From JAJEAO01 sp963667635 (GTDB taxonomy: Bacteria; Acidobacteriota; Vicinamibacteria; Marinacidobacterales; Marinacidobacteraceae): a DNA stretch of 64,000 nt. The stretch spans positions 62,001 to 126,000 of the forward strand of contig OZ246946.1 of assembly GCA_965232015.1 (NCBI GenBank), given 5' to 3'. Numbering within the stretch: position 1 is the stretch's first letter; every line of letters starts with the position of its first letter. The translations under genes and the position numbers were made by a program. The notes under the pieces were generated by a model that saw nothing but the letters and a program-made list of their open reading frames with translations, did no database searches and was not told where the DNA came from. This document shows, in pieces, positions 25,846-35,049 of the stretch.

Positions 25846-26925
25846 ATGCGGTTCCGCGTCGAAATCCTCCGCCCGCTCGCGGCGCTCACGCTCGCGTTCA
25901 TCGCGGCGAGCCTCGGGTGCAGTCCTCCCGCGGCAGGCCCGGCGCCGTCCGCCGAGCCCGACACCCGCTACCGGCTCGCCACCTACCGCGCTTCCGACGC
26001 CGGGGACGGCGCGCCGCGCCCGGCCATCGTGATCGGGGACGAGATCCTCGATCTTGCCGCGGCGGACGCGCTCGTCGCCGGCGAGAGCGGGATGGCGCCG
26101 TTCGACTTCGGTTCCGGGCTGATGGAGGTGATCGCGGCGGGCGACGAGGCGGTTCAGCGCCTGAACCGGATCGCGAACCACCTCGCCGGACGCGAGGGCG
26201 GCCTCCGGTTCCGGATCGAGCCCCACCGGCTCGCCGCACCGCTCCTCTACCCGGCGAATCTGCTCGCCGCCGCCGCGAACTACCGCTCCCACGCCGCCGA
26301 GATGGAGGTTCGGCGCGACATCGAACCGGACCGCGACTTCCCCTACCTCTTCGCCAAGTCCCCCCGTTCCTCGATCATCGGCCCCGGCGAGTCGTATCGC
26401 ATTCCGCCGGGACGGGACCGGATCGACTGGGAAGGGGAACTCGGCGTCGTCATCGGCAAGACGGCCAGCCGGGTCTCCAGGGACGAGGCCCTCGACCACG
26501 TCTTCGGCTACACGATCGTTTTCGACGTCAGCGACCGCGGTGGGCGGTTCCGGGGAGACCCCATGTTTCCGGGCCCCGACTGGTTCTCCGGGAAGAGCGG
26601 CGACCGCGCCGCCCCGATGGGTCCCTTCGTCACTCCGCGAGCCTTCCTCCCCGATCCCCAGGCGCTCCGCATCGAGACCCGGGTGGACGACCGGGTCGTT
26701 CAGGACGGCGCCACCGCCGACATGATCTGGTCGGTGGCGCATCTCGTCGCCTACGCCAGCGAGATCATGACCCTCCATCCGGGGGACGTGATCGCCACCG
26801 GGACCCCGGACGGCGTGGGCTCGGCGCGCAACCCACCCGAATTCCTCAGCGCGGGACAGACGGTCCACATCCGGATCGAGGGCATCGGCACGCTCTCGAC
26901 GCCGATCAAGGCGGCGTCCCGGTGA
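25846..26925 (+). CDS. Lipoprotein fumarylacetoacetate-hydrolase-family enzyme
   Basis: The 359-residue product has a lipoprotein signal (LAALTLAFIAASLGCSPP), unusual for a family that is normally cytosolic. The catalytic FAH domain fills residues 110-355: AAAANYRSHAAEME, FAKSPRSSIIGPGE, the metal ligands in DWEGELGVVIGKTA and GYTIVFDVSDRG, and ATGTPDGVGSARNPP near the end. FAH-family enzymes cleave or isomerise 2-oxo acids with a bound Mg or Ca ion, for example in aromatic degradation. The metalloprotease gene overlaps its stop by four bases (GTGA), so they form an operon. Confidence 0.8.
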   Translation: MRFRVEILRPLAALTLAFIAASLGCSPPAAGPAPSAEPDTRYRLATYRASDAGDGAPRPAIVIGDEILDLAAADALVAGESGMAPFDFGSGLMEVIAAGDEAVQRLNRIANHLAGREGGLRFRIEPHRLAAPLLYPANLLAAAANYRSHAAEMEVRRDIEPDRDFPYLFAKSPRSSIIGPGESYRIPPGRDRIDWEGELGVVIGKTASRVSRDEALDHVFGYTIVFDVSDRGGRFRGDPMFPGPDWFSGKSGDRAAPMGPFVTPRAFLPDPQALRIETRVDDRVVQDGATADMIWSVAHLVAYASEIMTLHPGDVIATGTPDGVGSARNPPEFLSAGQTVHIRIEGIGTLSTPIKAASR

Positions 26926-27962
26926 GTCGTCGCGCTCTCGCGGTTCTCACGCTGCTCGCGCTCCTCGGCCCGTCCGCCGAATCGTCCGGCTACCGGTTCC
27001 GCGGGCACCGCTGGATCGTCAGCTCGGACGACGCGCTGCGGTGGGATCCATTTCCTCTCCGCTTCCGGATGCTGGAGAACGAGAATCTCCCCGACGGCAT
27101 CGGCGTCACGGCGGACGAGTGGCGGGCGGTGGTCTCCCGGGCCGCCGACCGCTGGAACGAGGTACCTACCGCGACCATCGCGATCCAACTCGATCCGACC
27201 GGCGTCGCACTCGACCGGGCCGATAGCGATGACGGCGTGAACACTTTCGGTTTTTCGAGCGACGAGACGTTCGCCGACTCCTGGTTCACCGCGTTCGCCG
27301 CGTGGCGCTTTGATGGCGATCAGCTCGTCGGCTGCGACATCGAGGTGAACCCCGATTTCGTGAAGAACTGGTCGCCGCAGGATCCGGTGCGGCTGCTCGA
27401 GATCATCGCCATCCACGAGATCGGCCATTGCCTCGGGCTCGGACATACGGAGCCGCATCCGATGCCGCTGTGGACCGAGGATCCGTTCGAGGCGGAGCCG
27501 TCCTTCCTCCCCGATCCGGTCATGTCGTATTCGAACAGCTATGGGCTGGAACTCTCGGCGGACGAGGTGACCGCGGTGTCACTCCTCTATCCGTCGCCCG
27601 GATTCGTGGGAAGTCGCGGTGCGGTCGCCGGCGCGGTGCGTCTCGACGGCGCCCCCGCCACCTTCGCCTACGTCCAGGCGGTCCGCCCCGGCGCCGATGG
27701 GAGTCGCGCCGGGCCCGGCCCGGGTGTCTTCGCCGACGAGGGCGGCGTCTTCTTCCTCGAGGGGCTCGAGCCGGGAGACTGGATCCTCTGGATCCATCCC
27801 GTCCTCGTCGTGCGGCGCAACGCCCACGGGTCGCTGCTGACGCAGTCCGTCGAGGCGGGTGTACTCGAGGCGCGGGACCGGTGGCGGTGGGTGACGGTCG
27901 AGGCGGGCGAAGTGCGCTCCGGAGTCGAGATCAACCTGCGGCGCGGCCGGGAGGGGAGTTGA
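26922..27962 (+). CDS. Exported matrixin-like zinc metalloprotease
   Basis: Starting at GTG 26922, the 346-residue protein has a Sec signal and a metzincin catalytic domain: HEIGHCLGLGH (about residues 165-175, the full HExxHxxGxxH zinc site) and a downstream Met-turn VMSYSNSYG. A regulatory-like beta-sandwich follows (AVAGAVRLDGAPATFAYVQA), a carboxypeptidase-regulatory-type module that could bind substrate. Matrixin-like bacterial enzymes cut extracellular proteins. It overlaps the upstream gene by four bases and is followed after one base by a small lipoprotein gene. Confidence 0.8.
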   Translation: MSRRALAVLTLLALLGPSAESSGYRFRGHRWIVSSDDALRWDPFPLRFRMLENENLPDGIGVTADEWRAVVSRAADRWNEVPTATIAIQLDPTGVALDRADSDDGVNTFGFSSDETFADSWFTAFAAWRFDGDQLVGCDIEVNPDFVKNWSPQDPVRLLEIIAIHEIGHCLGLGHTEPHPMPLWTEDPFEAEPSFLPDPVMSYSNSYGLELSADEVTAVSLLYPSPGFVGSRGAVAGAVRLDGAPATFAYVQAVRPGADGSRAGPGPGVFADEGGVFFLEGLEPGDWILWIHPVLVVRRNAHGSLLTQSVEAGVLEARDRWRWVTVEAGEVRSGVEINLRRGREGS

Positions 27963-27963
27963 A

Positions 27964-28446
27964 GTGCGCTTTCTGACGCTCCTTGCCGCCGTGGCCGGAT
28001 TGCTCCTCCCCGTGACGGGGTGCGACGATGGAGGCGCGCCGGCGCCGATCGCTCCGGCCCCCACGCCTCCCCCACCCACCACCCCGGCGCCGGAACCGGA
28101 GCCTTCGACCTGCGGGGGGATCCTCGTCGCCGAGGTCTTCGACTCGGGAGGACGCCCCTTCTCGGTCGCCGAAGTCGTCCTGCAGGCGCACCCGGACACC
28201 GAGCTCGAGATCGTCAGCCCTTACACCGTGGTCGTACCGGACGGCGGGGACAACCTCGACGTTCCCGGTCTGAGACCCACCGTGGGAGCGTTCTTTTCCG
28301 GCTTCGGGTTCCGTCGGTTTCCCGGCGGGGGCATCCACCAGACCTTTCGGGTCCAGTGGACGGGGACGCTCGAGCTCCGTGCCGAAGCGCCGGACTGCCC
28401 GCCGTTCAGCGTGACCTGCACCTCCGCGCAGTGCGAGAGGCGCTGA
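27964..28446 (+). CDS. Small predicted lipoprotein
   Basis: A 160-residue protein starting at GTG 27964 with a clear lipobox (LLLPVTGCDDGG) and a Pro-rich linker (PAPTPPPPTTPAPEPEP). The mature domain is all-beta and has cysteines near both ends (STCGGILVAEV; CPPFSVTCTSAQC) that may form disulfides. It is encoded two bases after the metalloprotease and is probably its co-expressed partner. No known domain is recognised. Confidence 0.65.
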   Translation: MRFLTLLAAVAGLLLPVTGCDDGGAPAPIAPAPTPPPPTTPAPEPEPSTCGGILVAEVFDSGGRPFSVAEVVLQAHPDTELEIVSPYTVVVPDGGDNLDVPGLRPTVGAFFSGFGFRRFPGGGIHQTFRVQWTGTLELRAEAPDCPPFSVTCTSAQCERR

Positions 28447-28459
28447 CGAGCTGACGGGC

Positions 28460-29752
28460 TTACGACCGGTCGATCGCTAGGACCGTCCGCCGCAGCATCT
28501 CCGCACCCAGCGCGCAGTCCTCCCAGGAGGTCCACTCCTCGGGGGCGTGGCTGATCCCGTCCCGGCTGGGCACGAAGATCATCGCGGTGGGGATCCCGTG
28601 CCGGGCGGTGTTCTGGGCGTCGTGCCCGGCGCGGCTCGGCATCGGGACCGGTTCTTGGTCCAACTCCCGCGCCTCGCGCGCCACCAGCGCCCGAAGGCCC
28701 GGGTCCATCCACGCCGCCGGCTCTTCGAGGGTGCGCTCGATCCCGATGCTGCACCCGGTCTCCCCCGCCAGCGCTGCTCCTCGCTCGCCGATGCAACGAA
28801 TCAGGCTCTCGACCACGCTGTCTTCGAGGTCGCGCAGCTCGATGGGAAGCCCGACTTCTCCCGGGACGACGTTGGCCGCGTCGGGGGTCACCGAGACCTG
28901 CCCGATGTTCCCCACCTGCCCGCCGGGGAGCCGGCGGATTTCCTCGTGCGCGGCCACGATGAGCCGGGCTGCGGTCAGGAGGGCGTCGCGCCGCTCCGCC
29001 ATCGGCGTCGTCCCCGCGTGGTTCTGGATCCCCCGGATCCGCGCCTCGAACCGGTGGATTCCCACGATGCCATCCACCACTCCGAGCCGCGCGCCCTGCC
29101 GATCCAGCGTTCCGCCCTGCTCCACGTGGAGCTCGATCACGGCCCGCACCGCGCGCGGGTCGAGCACTGCCCTCTCGACCCGCCGCGGGTCGAGTTGGTA
29201 GCGCACCATCCAGTCGGCGAGGCTCTCGCCCTCCCGGTCGGTGCGGTGGAGGTCGGGTTCGATGGCGCCCGATGTCGCCGCCCGGCTCCCGAACAGGCCG
29301 CCTCCGAAGTGGGCGCCCTCCTCGTCGCACCACACGACCATCTCGAGCGGATGGCGGGTCGCGACCCCCTGCTCGGCCAGCGACCGCAGGACCTCGAGCG
29401 CCGCGAGCACACCGAGCGCCCCGTCGAAGTGGCCGCCGCGGGGCACGGTGTCCAGGTGGGAGCCGAACAGGATCACCGGGAGGTCCTCTCGCCCCGGTCG
29501 GCACCCGAACAGGTTCCCCACCGCGTCCGTGCGCACCGAGAGCCCGACGCGCTCCATCTCGCCGGTCAACCAGGCGCGCGCGGCGAGGTCCGCCTCGGAG
29601 AAGGCGAGCCGCGCCGCCCCCCCGTCGGGATGCGCCCCGAATCGCGAGAGCGCGACCAGATCCGTCCGCAGTCGCCCGCCGTTCACTGCGAGGGGAGGGT
29701 CCGGAGGTCTGCCGGCTGGATCCTCGCCGCCGACCGGAAACAATCTGTCCAC
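28460..29752 (-). CDS. M20-family amidohydrolase of the N-carbamoylase/allantoate type
   Basis: This 430-residue enzyme has all hallmarks of the hydantoinase/carbamoylase group: first metal motif GSHLDTVPRGGHFDGALG, second DEEGAHFGGGLFGSRA, the dimer-domain arginine region and the C-terminal SRAGHDAQNTARHGIPT with FVPSRDGISHAPEEW. Two divalent metals activate water to cleave an N-carbamoyl or ureido bond of amino acids or allantoate. Exact substrate is not decided by these motifs. It is convergent with the lipoprotein gene, only 13 bp apart, and divergent from the YugP-like gene. Confidence 0.9.
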   Translation of the reverse strand: MDRLFPVGGEDPAGRPPDPPLAVNGGRLRTDLVALSRFGAHPDGGAARLAFSEADLAARAWLTGEMERVGLSVRTDAVGNLFGCRPGREDLPVILFGSHLDTVPRGGHFDGALGVLAALEVLRSLAEQGVATRHPLEMVVWCDEEGAHFGGGLFGSRAATSGAIEPDLHRTDREGESLADWMVRYQLDPRRVERAVLDPRAVRAVIELHVEQGGTLDRQGARLGVVDGIVGIHRFEARIRGIQNHAGTTPMAERRDALLTAARLIVAAHEEIRRLPGGQVGNIGQVSVTPDAANVVPGEVGLPIELRDLEDSVVESLIRCIGERGAALAGETGCSIGIERTLEEPAAWMDPGLRALVAREARELDQEPVPMPSRAGHDAQNTARHGIPTAMIFVPSRDGISHAPEEWTSWEDCALGAEMLRRTVLAIDRS

Positions 29753-29811
29753 CCGCGGGGTTATACCTTTACCGGCGCGGCGCCACCCTTCCCCCCGCCC
29801 CCCACCCTCTG

Positions 29812-30498
29812 ATGTTCTTCTTCGACCCCCTCTACTTCATCCTCCTCGCTCCCGGCCTCGCGCTCACCCTGTGGGCCACGTTCAAGGTGAAGAGCACGTT
29901 CAAACGCTACAACCGGGTTCCGGTGAGCAGCCGCCGCAGCGGGCGGGAAGCCGCCGAGTTCCTGTTGCGGCGGCAGGGGGTGAACATTCCGGTCGAGGAA
30001 CACCCCGGGAGTCTCTCCGACCACTACGACCCCTCCGTGCGGGCGTTGCGGCTCTCGCCCGAGGTCTATCACGGGCGCACGGTGGGGGCGGTTGCAGTCG
30101 CTGCTCACGAAGTGGGGCACGCGCTCCAGCACCACACCGGCTACCAGCCGCTGTTGTTCCGGCAGACGCTCGCCCGCCCGGCGGCGTTCGCCTCGAACGT
30201 GTCGTGGATCATCCTGCTCGGCGGCTTTCTGCTCGGGGCCGCCGGCCTCGTTCAGGTGGGAGTGATCCTGTTCTCGATCGTCGTCCTGTTCCAGGTCGTG
30301 ACGCTGCCGGTGGAGCTGAACGCCTCGCGTCGGGCCAAGTCGCTGGTCTGGGAGACGGCGCTGATCTCGCCGGGCGAGCGGGTCGGGGTCCAGCGCGTCC
30401 TGACGGCGGCTGCGATGACCTATGTGGCGGCCGCCCTGACGGGCATCCTCACGCTGCTCTACTACCTGCTCCGATCCGGCCTCCTCTCCGACGACTAG
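29812..30498 (+). CDS. YugP-type membrane zinc metallopeptidase
   Basis: A 228-residue membrane protein with the metallopeptidase motif AAHEVGHALQHH (about residues 97-108), an N-terminal membrane helix (DPLYFILLAPGLALTLWATF) and further helices after the active site. VELNASRRA matches the conserved third zinc-ligand Glu region of the family. The start ATG 29812 has no strong ribosome site. These proteases are probable membrane-quality-control enzymes. A repeat cluster follows immediately. Confidence 0.85.
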   Translation: MFFFDPLYFILLAPGLALTLWATFKVKSTFKRYNRVPVSSRRSGREAAEFLLRRQGVNIPVEEHPGSLSDHYDPSVRALRLSPEVYHGRTVGAVAVAAHEVGHALQHHTGYQPLLFRQTLARPAAFASNVSWIILLGGFLLGAAGLVQVGVILFSIVVLFQVVTLPVELNASRRAKSLVWETALISPGERVGVQRVLTAAAMTYVAAALTGILTLLYYLLRSGLLSDD

Positions 30499-30509
30499 AT
30501 AGGGGGGAC

Positions 30510-30727
30510 TGCCGGCGCGCCGGCCTCCAGTCCCCTGCCGGCGCGCCGGACTCCAGTCCGGCAATTCCGACCGGCACCTCCCACGCCGCTGCCGGCGCGC
30601 CGGACTCCAGTCCGGCAATTTGCAGCCGGCGCCTCCCTGCCGGCGCGTCTTGCCGGCGCGCCGGACTCCAGTCTGGCACCGAGGGCGTGAAGCCACCCGG
30701 CGTGCCGGACTGGAGTCCGGCGTTCCT
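30510..30727. repeat. Dispersed repeat cluster
   Basis: GCCGGCGCGCCGGACT-type units and complete CCGGACTCCAGTCCGG palindromes (about 30546 and 30601) are followed by a reversed copy CCGGACTGGAGTCCGG at about 30706, right at the stop codon of the minus-strand TPR gene. It fills the gap between convergent genes. Confidence 0.9.
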
Positions 30728-32392
30728 CTAGTTCTGCTGCTCGGTCGTGTCCGCCTCGACGACGGCCATCGCGTCCGCGAGACCCGGCAGGTCCGGTCCC
30801 CGCTCGGGCGTCCCGAGAAGCTGCTCGTAGAAGTCGCGCGCGGCTTCCTCGTCACCTGTCGCCGTCGCAGCCCGAGCCGCGCCGTAGAGCGAGTGGGGCC
30901 GCCTGGCGGTCCGCATCAGGGAAGCCTCGAAAACGGCCAGCGCCTCCTCCGCCTCACCGGCGTCGAGAAGCGCCTCGCCCAGCAGTTCATGCGCGGGCTG
31001 GATGGGGGAGTCGATCGGGGACTCGCCCGGCGGGCCCGACGGAGGCTCCATGCCCTCCGCCACTGCGACCGCTTTCCGGAACTCGGCGATCGCACTCGAC
31101 GCATCGCCCTTCGCCTGCGCCAGCAGTCCGGCCATCTCGTGGGCCATCACCAGCGCCTGCTCGGCGCCGCGCGGGTTCTCCATGCCGGCGAGCATCTCGT
31201 GCATCTCCATGAGTCCCCTGGCCGCCTTCTCCGCGGTCTCGGTGTCGCCGGTCGCCGCAGCGCTGGCGCCGCGGGCGTAGATCATCGCTCCGGCGGTCCG
31301 GTGCCCGACGGAAGGCTCCTCGGAGGTGAGACCGGCGACCAACTCATCCACCGGCCCCGGCTTCCACTTGCGCGCCTCGACCGTGTTCAGCGCGTCCATC
31401 CGCATCCAGGTCTCCTTGACCGACTGAAGCGTCTCGTCGCGCTGGACGGTCGCGTTGAGCTCGTCGAGCACCTGCTGGCCCTCGTCGTAGCGACCCTCCT
31501 GGAGGTAGGCGTAGAGCAGCCAGTAGAGCGCGTGGTACGAGTAACGCATCTCGGACAGGCCCTTGCGCTGGGCCCGATCCACGGACGCCTGGAAGGAGCG
31601 GTCGTTCAGCGCCCGCACCTGATCCCACATCCCGTGCTGGACGAAGATGTGCGACGGCATGTGGAGCGCATGAACCGCCGCCGGGGCGATGTCGGCGTAC
31701 TTCTCGGCGGCATAGAGCGCCACCGGGGCATGGACCGGATCGTCGTAGGCGTGGATCACGTAGTGCGCCGCGCCGGGGTGGTCCGGGTTCGCCCGGAACA
31801 CGGCCTGCGCGATCGCGCCGGCGCGCATGTCCACGCGACGGCTCTCGGGGCCCCGCACCCTGGTCCGCATCAGGGCCAGCGAATGGAAGGCGGCCGCTTC
31901 GAGGTCATCCGGGTAGTCTGCGGACAACTTCGCGAGCGCCGCCTCGTAGCCGTCGGACCGCTCCTGCAGATCTCCGGGGCCATAGAGGATGTGGACCGAC
32001 TCCAGATACTGCTTCTCGCGATCGGTCGGCGCCTTGGCGACGCGCTCGGCTCGCGTGCGTCCCAGCTTCAGGAGCGCGTCACGCGCCTCGGACATGTCCT
32101 GGCCGGGCGGGTAGTGATGGCCACCGGTGTGGCTGAGCGCCTCGCCCCAGTAGGCGAGAGCGAAATCGGGGTCGGCGGCCTGGGCGCGCTGGAAGGCCTC
32201 GGCGGCATCCTCCCACTCGAAGCTGTGGAGGAGGCGCACCCCGTCGAGGAAGTCTTTCTGTGCTTCCTCGGCCCCCGAGTTGGGGAACGAGACCGTGCCC
32301 AGGCCGCTCGACTGGGCCAGGGCGGGCGAGGCTGCGAGGACGACCGCGGCGCCCACCGCAGCCGCCATACACCGGGAACGAATCTTCTTCAT
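30728..32392 (-). CDS. Exported tetratricopeptide-repeat protein
   Basis: The 554-residue protein starts at ATG 32392 and has a signal peptide (AAAVGAAVVLAASPALAQ). It is helical throughout with TPR-like repeats (AEEAQKDFLDGVRLLHSFEW, AAEAFQRAQAADPDFALAYW, EALLDAGEAEEALAVFEASL). A conserved central block, PGAAHYVIHAYDDPVHAP and ALHMPSHIFVQHGMW, with many His residues, is shared by a TPR family common in Acidobacteriota and Proteobacteria and may bind a metal; its role is unknown. Confidence 0.8.
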   Translation of the reverse strand: MKKIRSRCMAAAVGAAVVLAASPALAQSSGLGTVSFPNSGAEEAQKDFLDGVRLLHSFEWEDAAEAFQRAQAADPDFALAYWGEALSHTGGHHYPPGQDMSEARDALLKLGRTRAERVAKAPTDREKQYLESVHILYGPGDLQERSDGYEAALAKLSADYPDDLEAAAFHSLALMRTRVRGPESRRVDMRAGAIAQAVFRANPDHPGAAHYVIHAYDDPVHAPVALYAAEKYADIAPAAVHALHMPSHIFVQHGMWDQVRALNDRSFQASVDRAQRKGLSEMRYSYHALYWLLYAYLQEGRYDEGQQVLDELNATVQRDETLQSVKETWMRMDALNTVEARKWKPGPVDELVAGLTSEEPSVGHRTAGAMIYARGASAAATGDTETAEKAARGLMEMHEMLAGMENPRGAEQALVMAHEMAGLLAQAKGDASSAIAEFRKAVAVAEGMEPPSGPPGESPIDSPIQPAHELLGEALLDAGEAEEALAVFEASLMRTARRPHSLYGAARAATATGDEEAARDFYEQLLGTPERGPDLPGLADAMAVVEADTTEQQN

Positions 32393-32469
32393 GGGGGAGC
32401 TCTCCTCTCGGGACATGGGGTACCGAAACCGACCCATTTTTTCAGACCCGACGCCTTCCCGGCAACCGC

Positions 32470-32665
32470 CATATGGAGCGCCCGGGCGCCGGACTCCAGT
32501 CCCTTGCCGGGCCCCCACCGGGAGAACTGGCGCCGGACTCCAGTCCGGCAATTCACAAAGGGGGGTGCGCATCCCGGTGCCGCTCTGGAGAGCGGCGCTC
32601 CATACTGCCGGCGCGCCGGACTCCGCCAGTTCTCCGGGTGGGGGCCCGGCAATCTGTCGAAGCGA
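32470..32665. repeat. Dispersed repeat cluster
   Basis: A full 44-bp composite unit (about 32490-32550) with the GGGCCCCCACCGGGAG module, then GGTGCCGCTCTGGAGAGCGGCGCTCC near 32580, and a reverse-strand module AGTTCTCCGGGTGGGGGCC at about 32627. The stretch 32393-32469 must hold the TPR gene's promoter; nothing else is seen. Confidence 0.85.
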
Positions 32666-32690
32666 AAGCGCCATTGGACGCCGCCGGCCC

Positions 32691-34001
32691 CTACGCAAGC
32701 GAACGGCGCGTGAGATCCAGGGCGCGAACGGCGTCGTCCGCGGTGAACGTCAGCGCCGGCCGGAACCGAACCGTCCGCGGCCCGCACCCGAGGATGAGCA
32801 GCTCGTTCTCGTAGGCGCGGGCGAGGAATGCGTCCCGCTCGGCGGTCGTCGGGAGATCGAACGCGCACAGCAGCCCCCGTCCGCGCACTCGACTCACGCG
32901 TGCGTCGCTCGCCGCCAGCTCGTGGAGCCCGGCGAGCAGGACCGTCCCGACGCGTTCGGCGTTCCCGAGCAGGCCGTCGCGCTCCATGACCTCGAGGATC
33001 CGCCCGCAGCGGACCATGTCCACCAGACTTCCACCGAACGTGGAGTTGATCCGCGAGGACAGACGGAACACGTTGTCCGGGACCTCGTCCACTCGCCGGC
33101 CGGCCAGGATCCCGCAGATGCCCGCCTTCTTGCCGAACGCCAGCACGTCCGGTGCGGCGTCGAAGTGCTGGTAGCACCACATCCGCCCGGTCACGCCCAT
33201 GCCGCTTTGGACTTCGTCGAAGATCAGCAGGAACTCGTGCTCGTCGGCGAGACGGCGCAGCTCGACGAGGAACTCGCCGCGGAAGTGGTGGTCGCCGCCC
33301 TCACCCTGGATGGGCTCGATGATGAGCCCGGCGATATCGTGCCCGTGCTCGTGAACCGCGGCTTCGATCGCGGCCAGCGCCCGGGCCTCGGCTGCCTCGG
33401 TCTCGGCCCGGCGGGTCGCCTCCGGATAGCGGATGCGCGGGTTCTCGATCCGCGGCCAGTCGAACCGCGGGAAGTAGGCGACCTTCATCGGCTCGGTGTT
33501 CGTGAGGGACAGCGAGTACCCGGTGCGCCCGTGGAACGCCTCGCGAAAGTGGATGATCCGGCTGCCGATCTCCCCCCGCCCGGCGGCGAGGTTCTTCCGC
33601 ACCTTCCAGTCGAAGGCGACCTTCAGCGCGTTCTCCACCGCGACCGAACCCCCGGCGATGAAGAACGCGTGGGGCAGCTCGGGAGGGATCGCGACGCGGG
33701 AGAAGGCGTCGAGGAAACGGGCCATCTCCACGGTGTAGAAGTCGGAGTTGGACGGGTTGTGGACGGCCACGCGCCCGATCCGATCGAGGAACTCCGGCTC
33801 CACGAGGGCCGGATGGTTGTGGCCGAGGGGACTCGAGGCGTAGTAGGTGAAGCAATCGAGGAAGCGTCGCCCCGATTTCTCGCATGCGAGCCAGGATCCT
33901 CGGCTCTTCTCGAGGTCGAGGACGAGATCCAGTCCGTCGGTGATCAGGTGCCGACGCAGACGGTCGTGGACGGAAGCTGCCTGGGATGCCCGAGTGTCCA
34001 T
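32691..34001 (-). CDS. lat: L-lysine 6-aminotransferase
   Basis: This 436-residue class-III PLP aminotransferase is recognisable as the lysine-epsilon type by its start (HLITDGLDLVLDLEKSRGSW), DCFTYYASSPLGHNHPA, FDWKVRKNLAAG and the PLP-lysine region DVLAFGKKAGICGI (about residue 288). DEVQSGMGVTGRMWCYQHF holds the PLP Asp. It moves the epsilon-amino group of lysine to 2-oxoglutarate, giving 2-aminoadipate semialdehyde, the entry to one lysine catabolic route or, in some bacteria, to secondary metabolites. A LysE-type exporter is encoded just upstream on the same strand. Confidence 0.9.
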   Translation of the reverse strand: MDTRASQAASVHDRLRRHLITDGLDLVLDLEKSRGSWLACEKSGRRFLDCFTYYASSPLGHNHPALVEPEFLDRIGRVAVHNPSNSDFYTVEMARFLDAFSRVAIPPELPHAFFIAGGSVAVENALKVAFDWKVRKNLAAGRGEIGSRIIHFREAFHGRTGYSLSLTNTEPMKVAYFPRFDWPRIENPRIRYPEATRRAETEAAEARALAAIEAAVHEHGHDIAGLIIEPIQGEGGDHHFRGEFLVELRRLADEHEFLLIFDEVQSGMGVTGRMWCYQHFDAAPDVLAFGKKAGICGILAGRRVDEVPDNVFRLSSRINSTFGGSLVDMVRCGRILEVMERDGLLGNAERVGTVLLAGLHELAASDARVSRVRGRGLLCAFDLPTTAERDAFLARAYENELLILGCGPRTVRFRPALTFTADDAVRALDLTRRSLA

Positions 34002-34064
34002 GGGGCGATCCTACCCACGATCGTCGTCCGACCGAGCCGCGCTGTACCCCGTCGCGGTCCGGAC

Positions 34065-34670
34065 TCAGCCGCCGACGAGGATGCGAAGTCCCAGCAACGT
34101 GAGAACAGCCGCGGCGCCACGGTCCACCCAGACCTTGGCGCCCAGGGTTCGGCGGACCACCGCTTCGGTCGTCAGAAACATCGAGAGCACCGCATAGAAC
34201 GCCAGTTCGATGACGAGGTGGTTCCCGGCGATCAGGAGGCTGCCCGGGAGGTCCAGACCTCCGGGGAAGATCGCGACGAGGACCGCGGCCGCGAACAGGA
34301 TCGCCTTCGGATTCAGGAGGTTGATCAGGAGCCCCTGCGTGAAGGCGCGCCTCGCGGCCGCGGGCCGCGCACCCAGCGGGTCCCGGGCCCTTCGCCACAT
34401 GTGAACCCCGAGGTAGAGCAGATAGACGGCGCCCGCCGCACGGCCCACGATGAGCGCCTGGGGGAAGTGCTCGAAGACCGCGGCGAGACCGAGCAGCGCC
34501 AGAAGCGTCCACATGGACGCCATGAGCCCCAGCCCGCAGCCCAGCGCCATCCCGGCGATCCGCCCGGCGCTCAGATTCGTCTGGAGCGCCATCAGCAGCG
34601 CGGGCCCCGGGCTGAACATCGAAACGATCAGCGCCACGTTGAACGCGACGATCTGCCCTCCGGTCATCAT
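34065..34670 (-). CDS. LysE/RhtB-family amino acid exporter
   Basis: A 201-residue membrane protein with six predicted helices and the LysE-family signature SMFSPGPALLMALQTNLSAG near the N-terminus, followed by GLGLMASMWTLLALLGL. LysE/RhtB proteins export lysine, homoserine, threonine or related compounds. It is 63 bp upstream of the lysine aminotransferase gene on the same strand, so lysine or an intermediate is the likely substrate. Confidence 0.85.
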   Translation of the reverse strand: MMTGGQIVAFNVALIVSMFSPGPALLMALQTNLSAGRIAGMALGCGLGLMASMWTLLALLGLAAVFEHFPQALIVGRAAGAVYLLYLGVHMWRRARDPLGARPAAARRAFTQGLLINLLNPKAILFAAAVLVAIFPGGLDLPGSLLIAGNHLVIELAFYAVLSMFLTTEAVVRRTLGAKVWVDRGAAAVLTLLGLRILVGG

Positions 34671-34792
34671 GAGAATCCAGGGAACGGGCCATCAGGTTGC
34701 GGCACCCCGAAGCTCCCCTTGGTTCTGGAATGTGCGCCACCGAGGATCCGATCCGGTCACAGAACTGAGTGGTTAGAATAACCGGTCTGAAC

Positions 34793-35044
34793 ATGCGCCA
34801 AGTACCCACAACCGAAGTCAAGTCACGGTTCGCCGAGTTCCTGCGGACCGTCGAACGGGGACAGAAGCTCGCGATCAGTCGTCACGGCAAGGTGATCGCG
34901 TACCTCGTTCCCGCCGAGGAGGCGCAGCGGGCCGCGTGTCGGGAGGGTGTGAATCGCTTCCTGGCCGCAGCCCGTCGGTGGAGATCCGCCGGGTTCACGC
35001 GTGAAGAGGCTCTTGCCGCCCGCCACGAAGGCCACCGCTTCTGA
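34793..35044 (+). CDS. Phd/YefM-type antitoxin
   Basis: An 83-residue protein from ATG 34793 with the Phd/YefM N-terminal fold: MRQVPTTEVKSRFAEFLRTV, then GQKLAISRHGKVIAYLVPAEE. The C-terminal half is charged and would wrap the toxin. TAGAAT at 34774-34779 could be a -10 box. The PIN toxin starts five bases after its stop. It binds the operon operator in related systems and is autoregulatory. Confidence 0.85.
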   Translation: MRQVPTTEVKSRFAEFLRTVERGQKLAISRHGKVIAYLVPAEEAQRAACREGVNRFLAAARRWRSAGFTREEALAARHEGHRF

Positions 35045-35049
35045 CGCCG

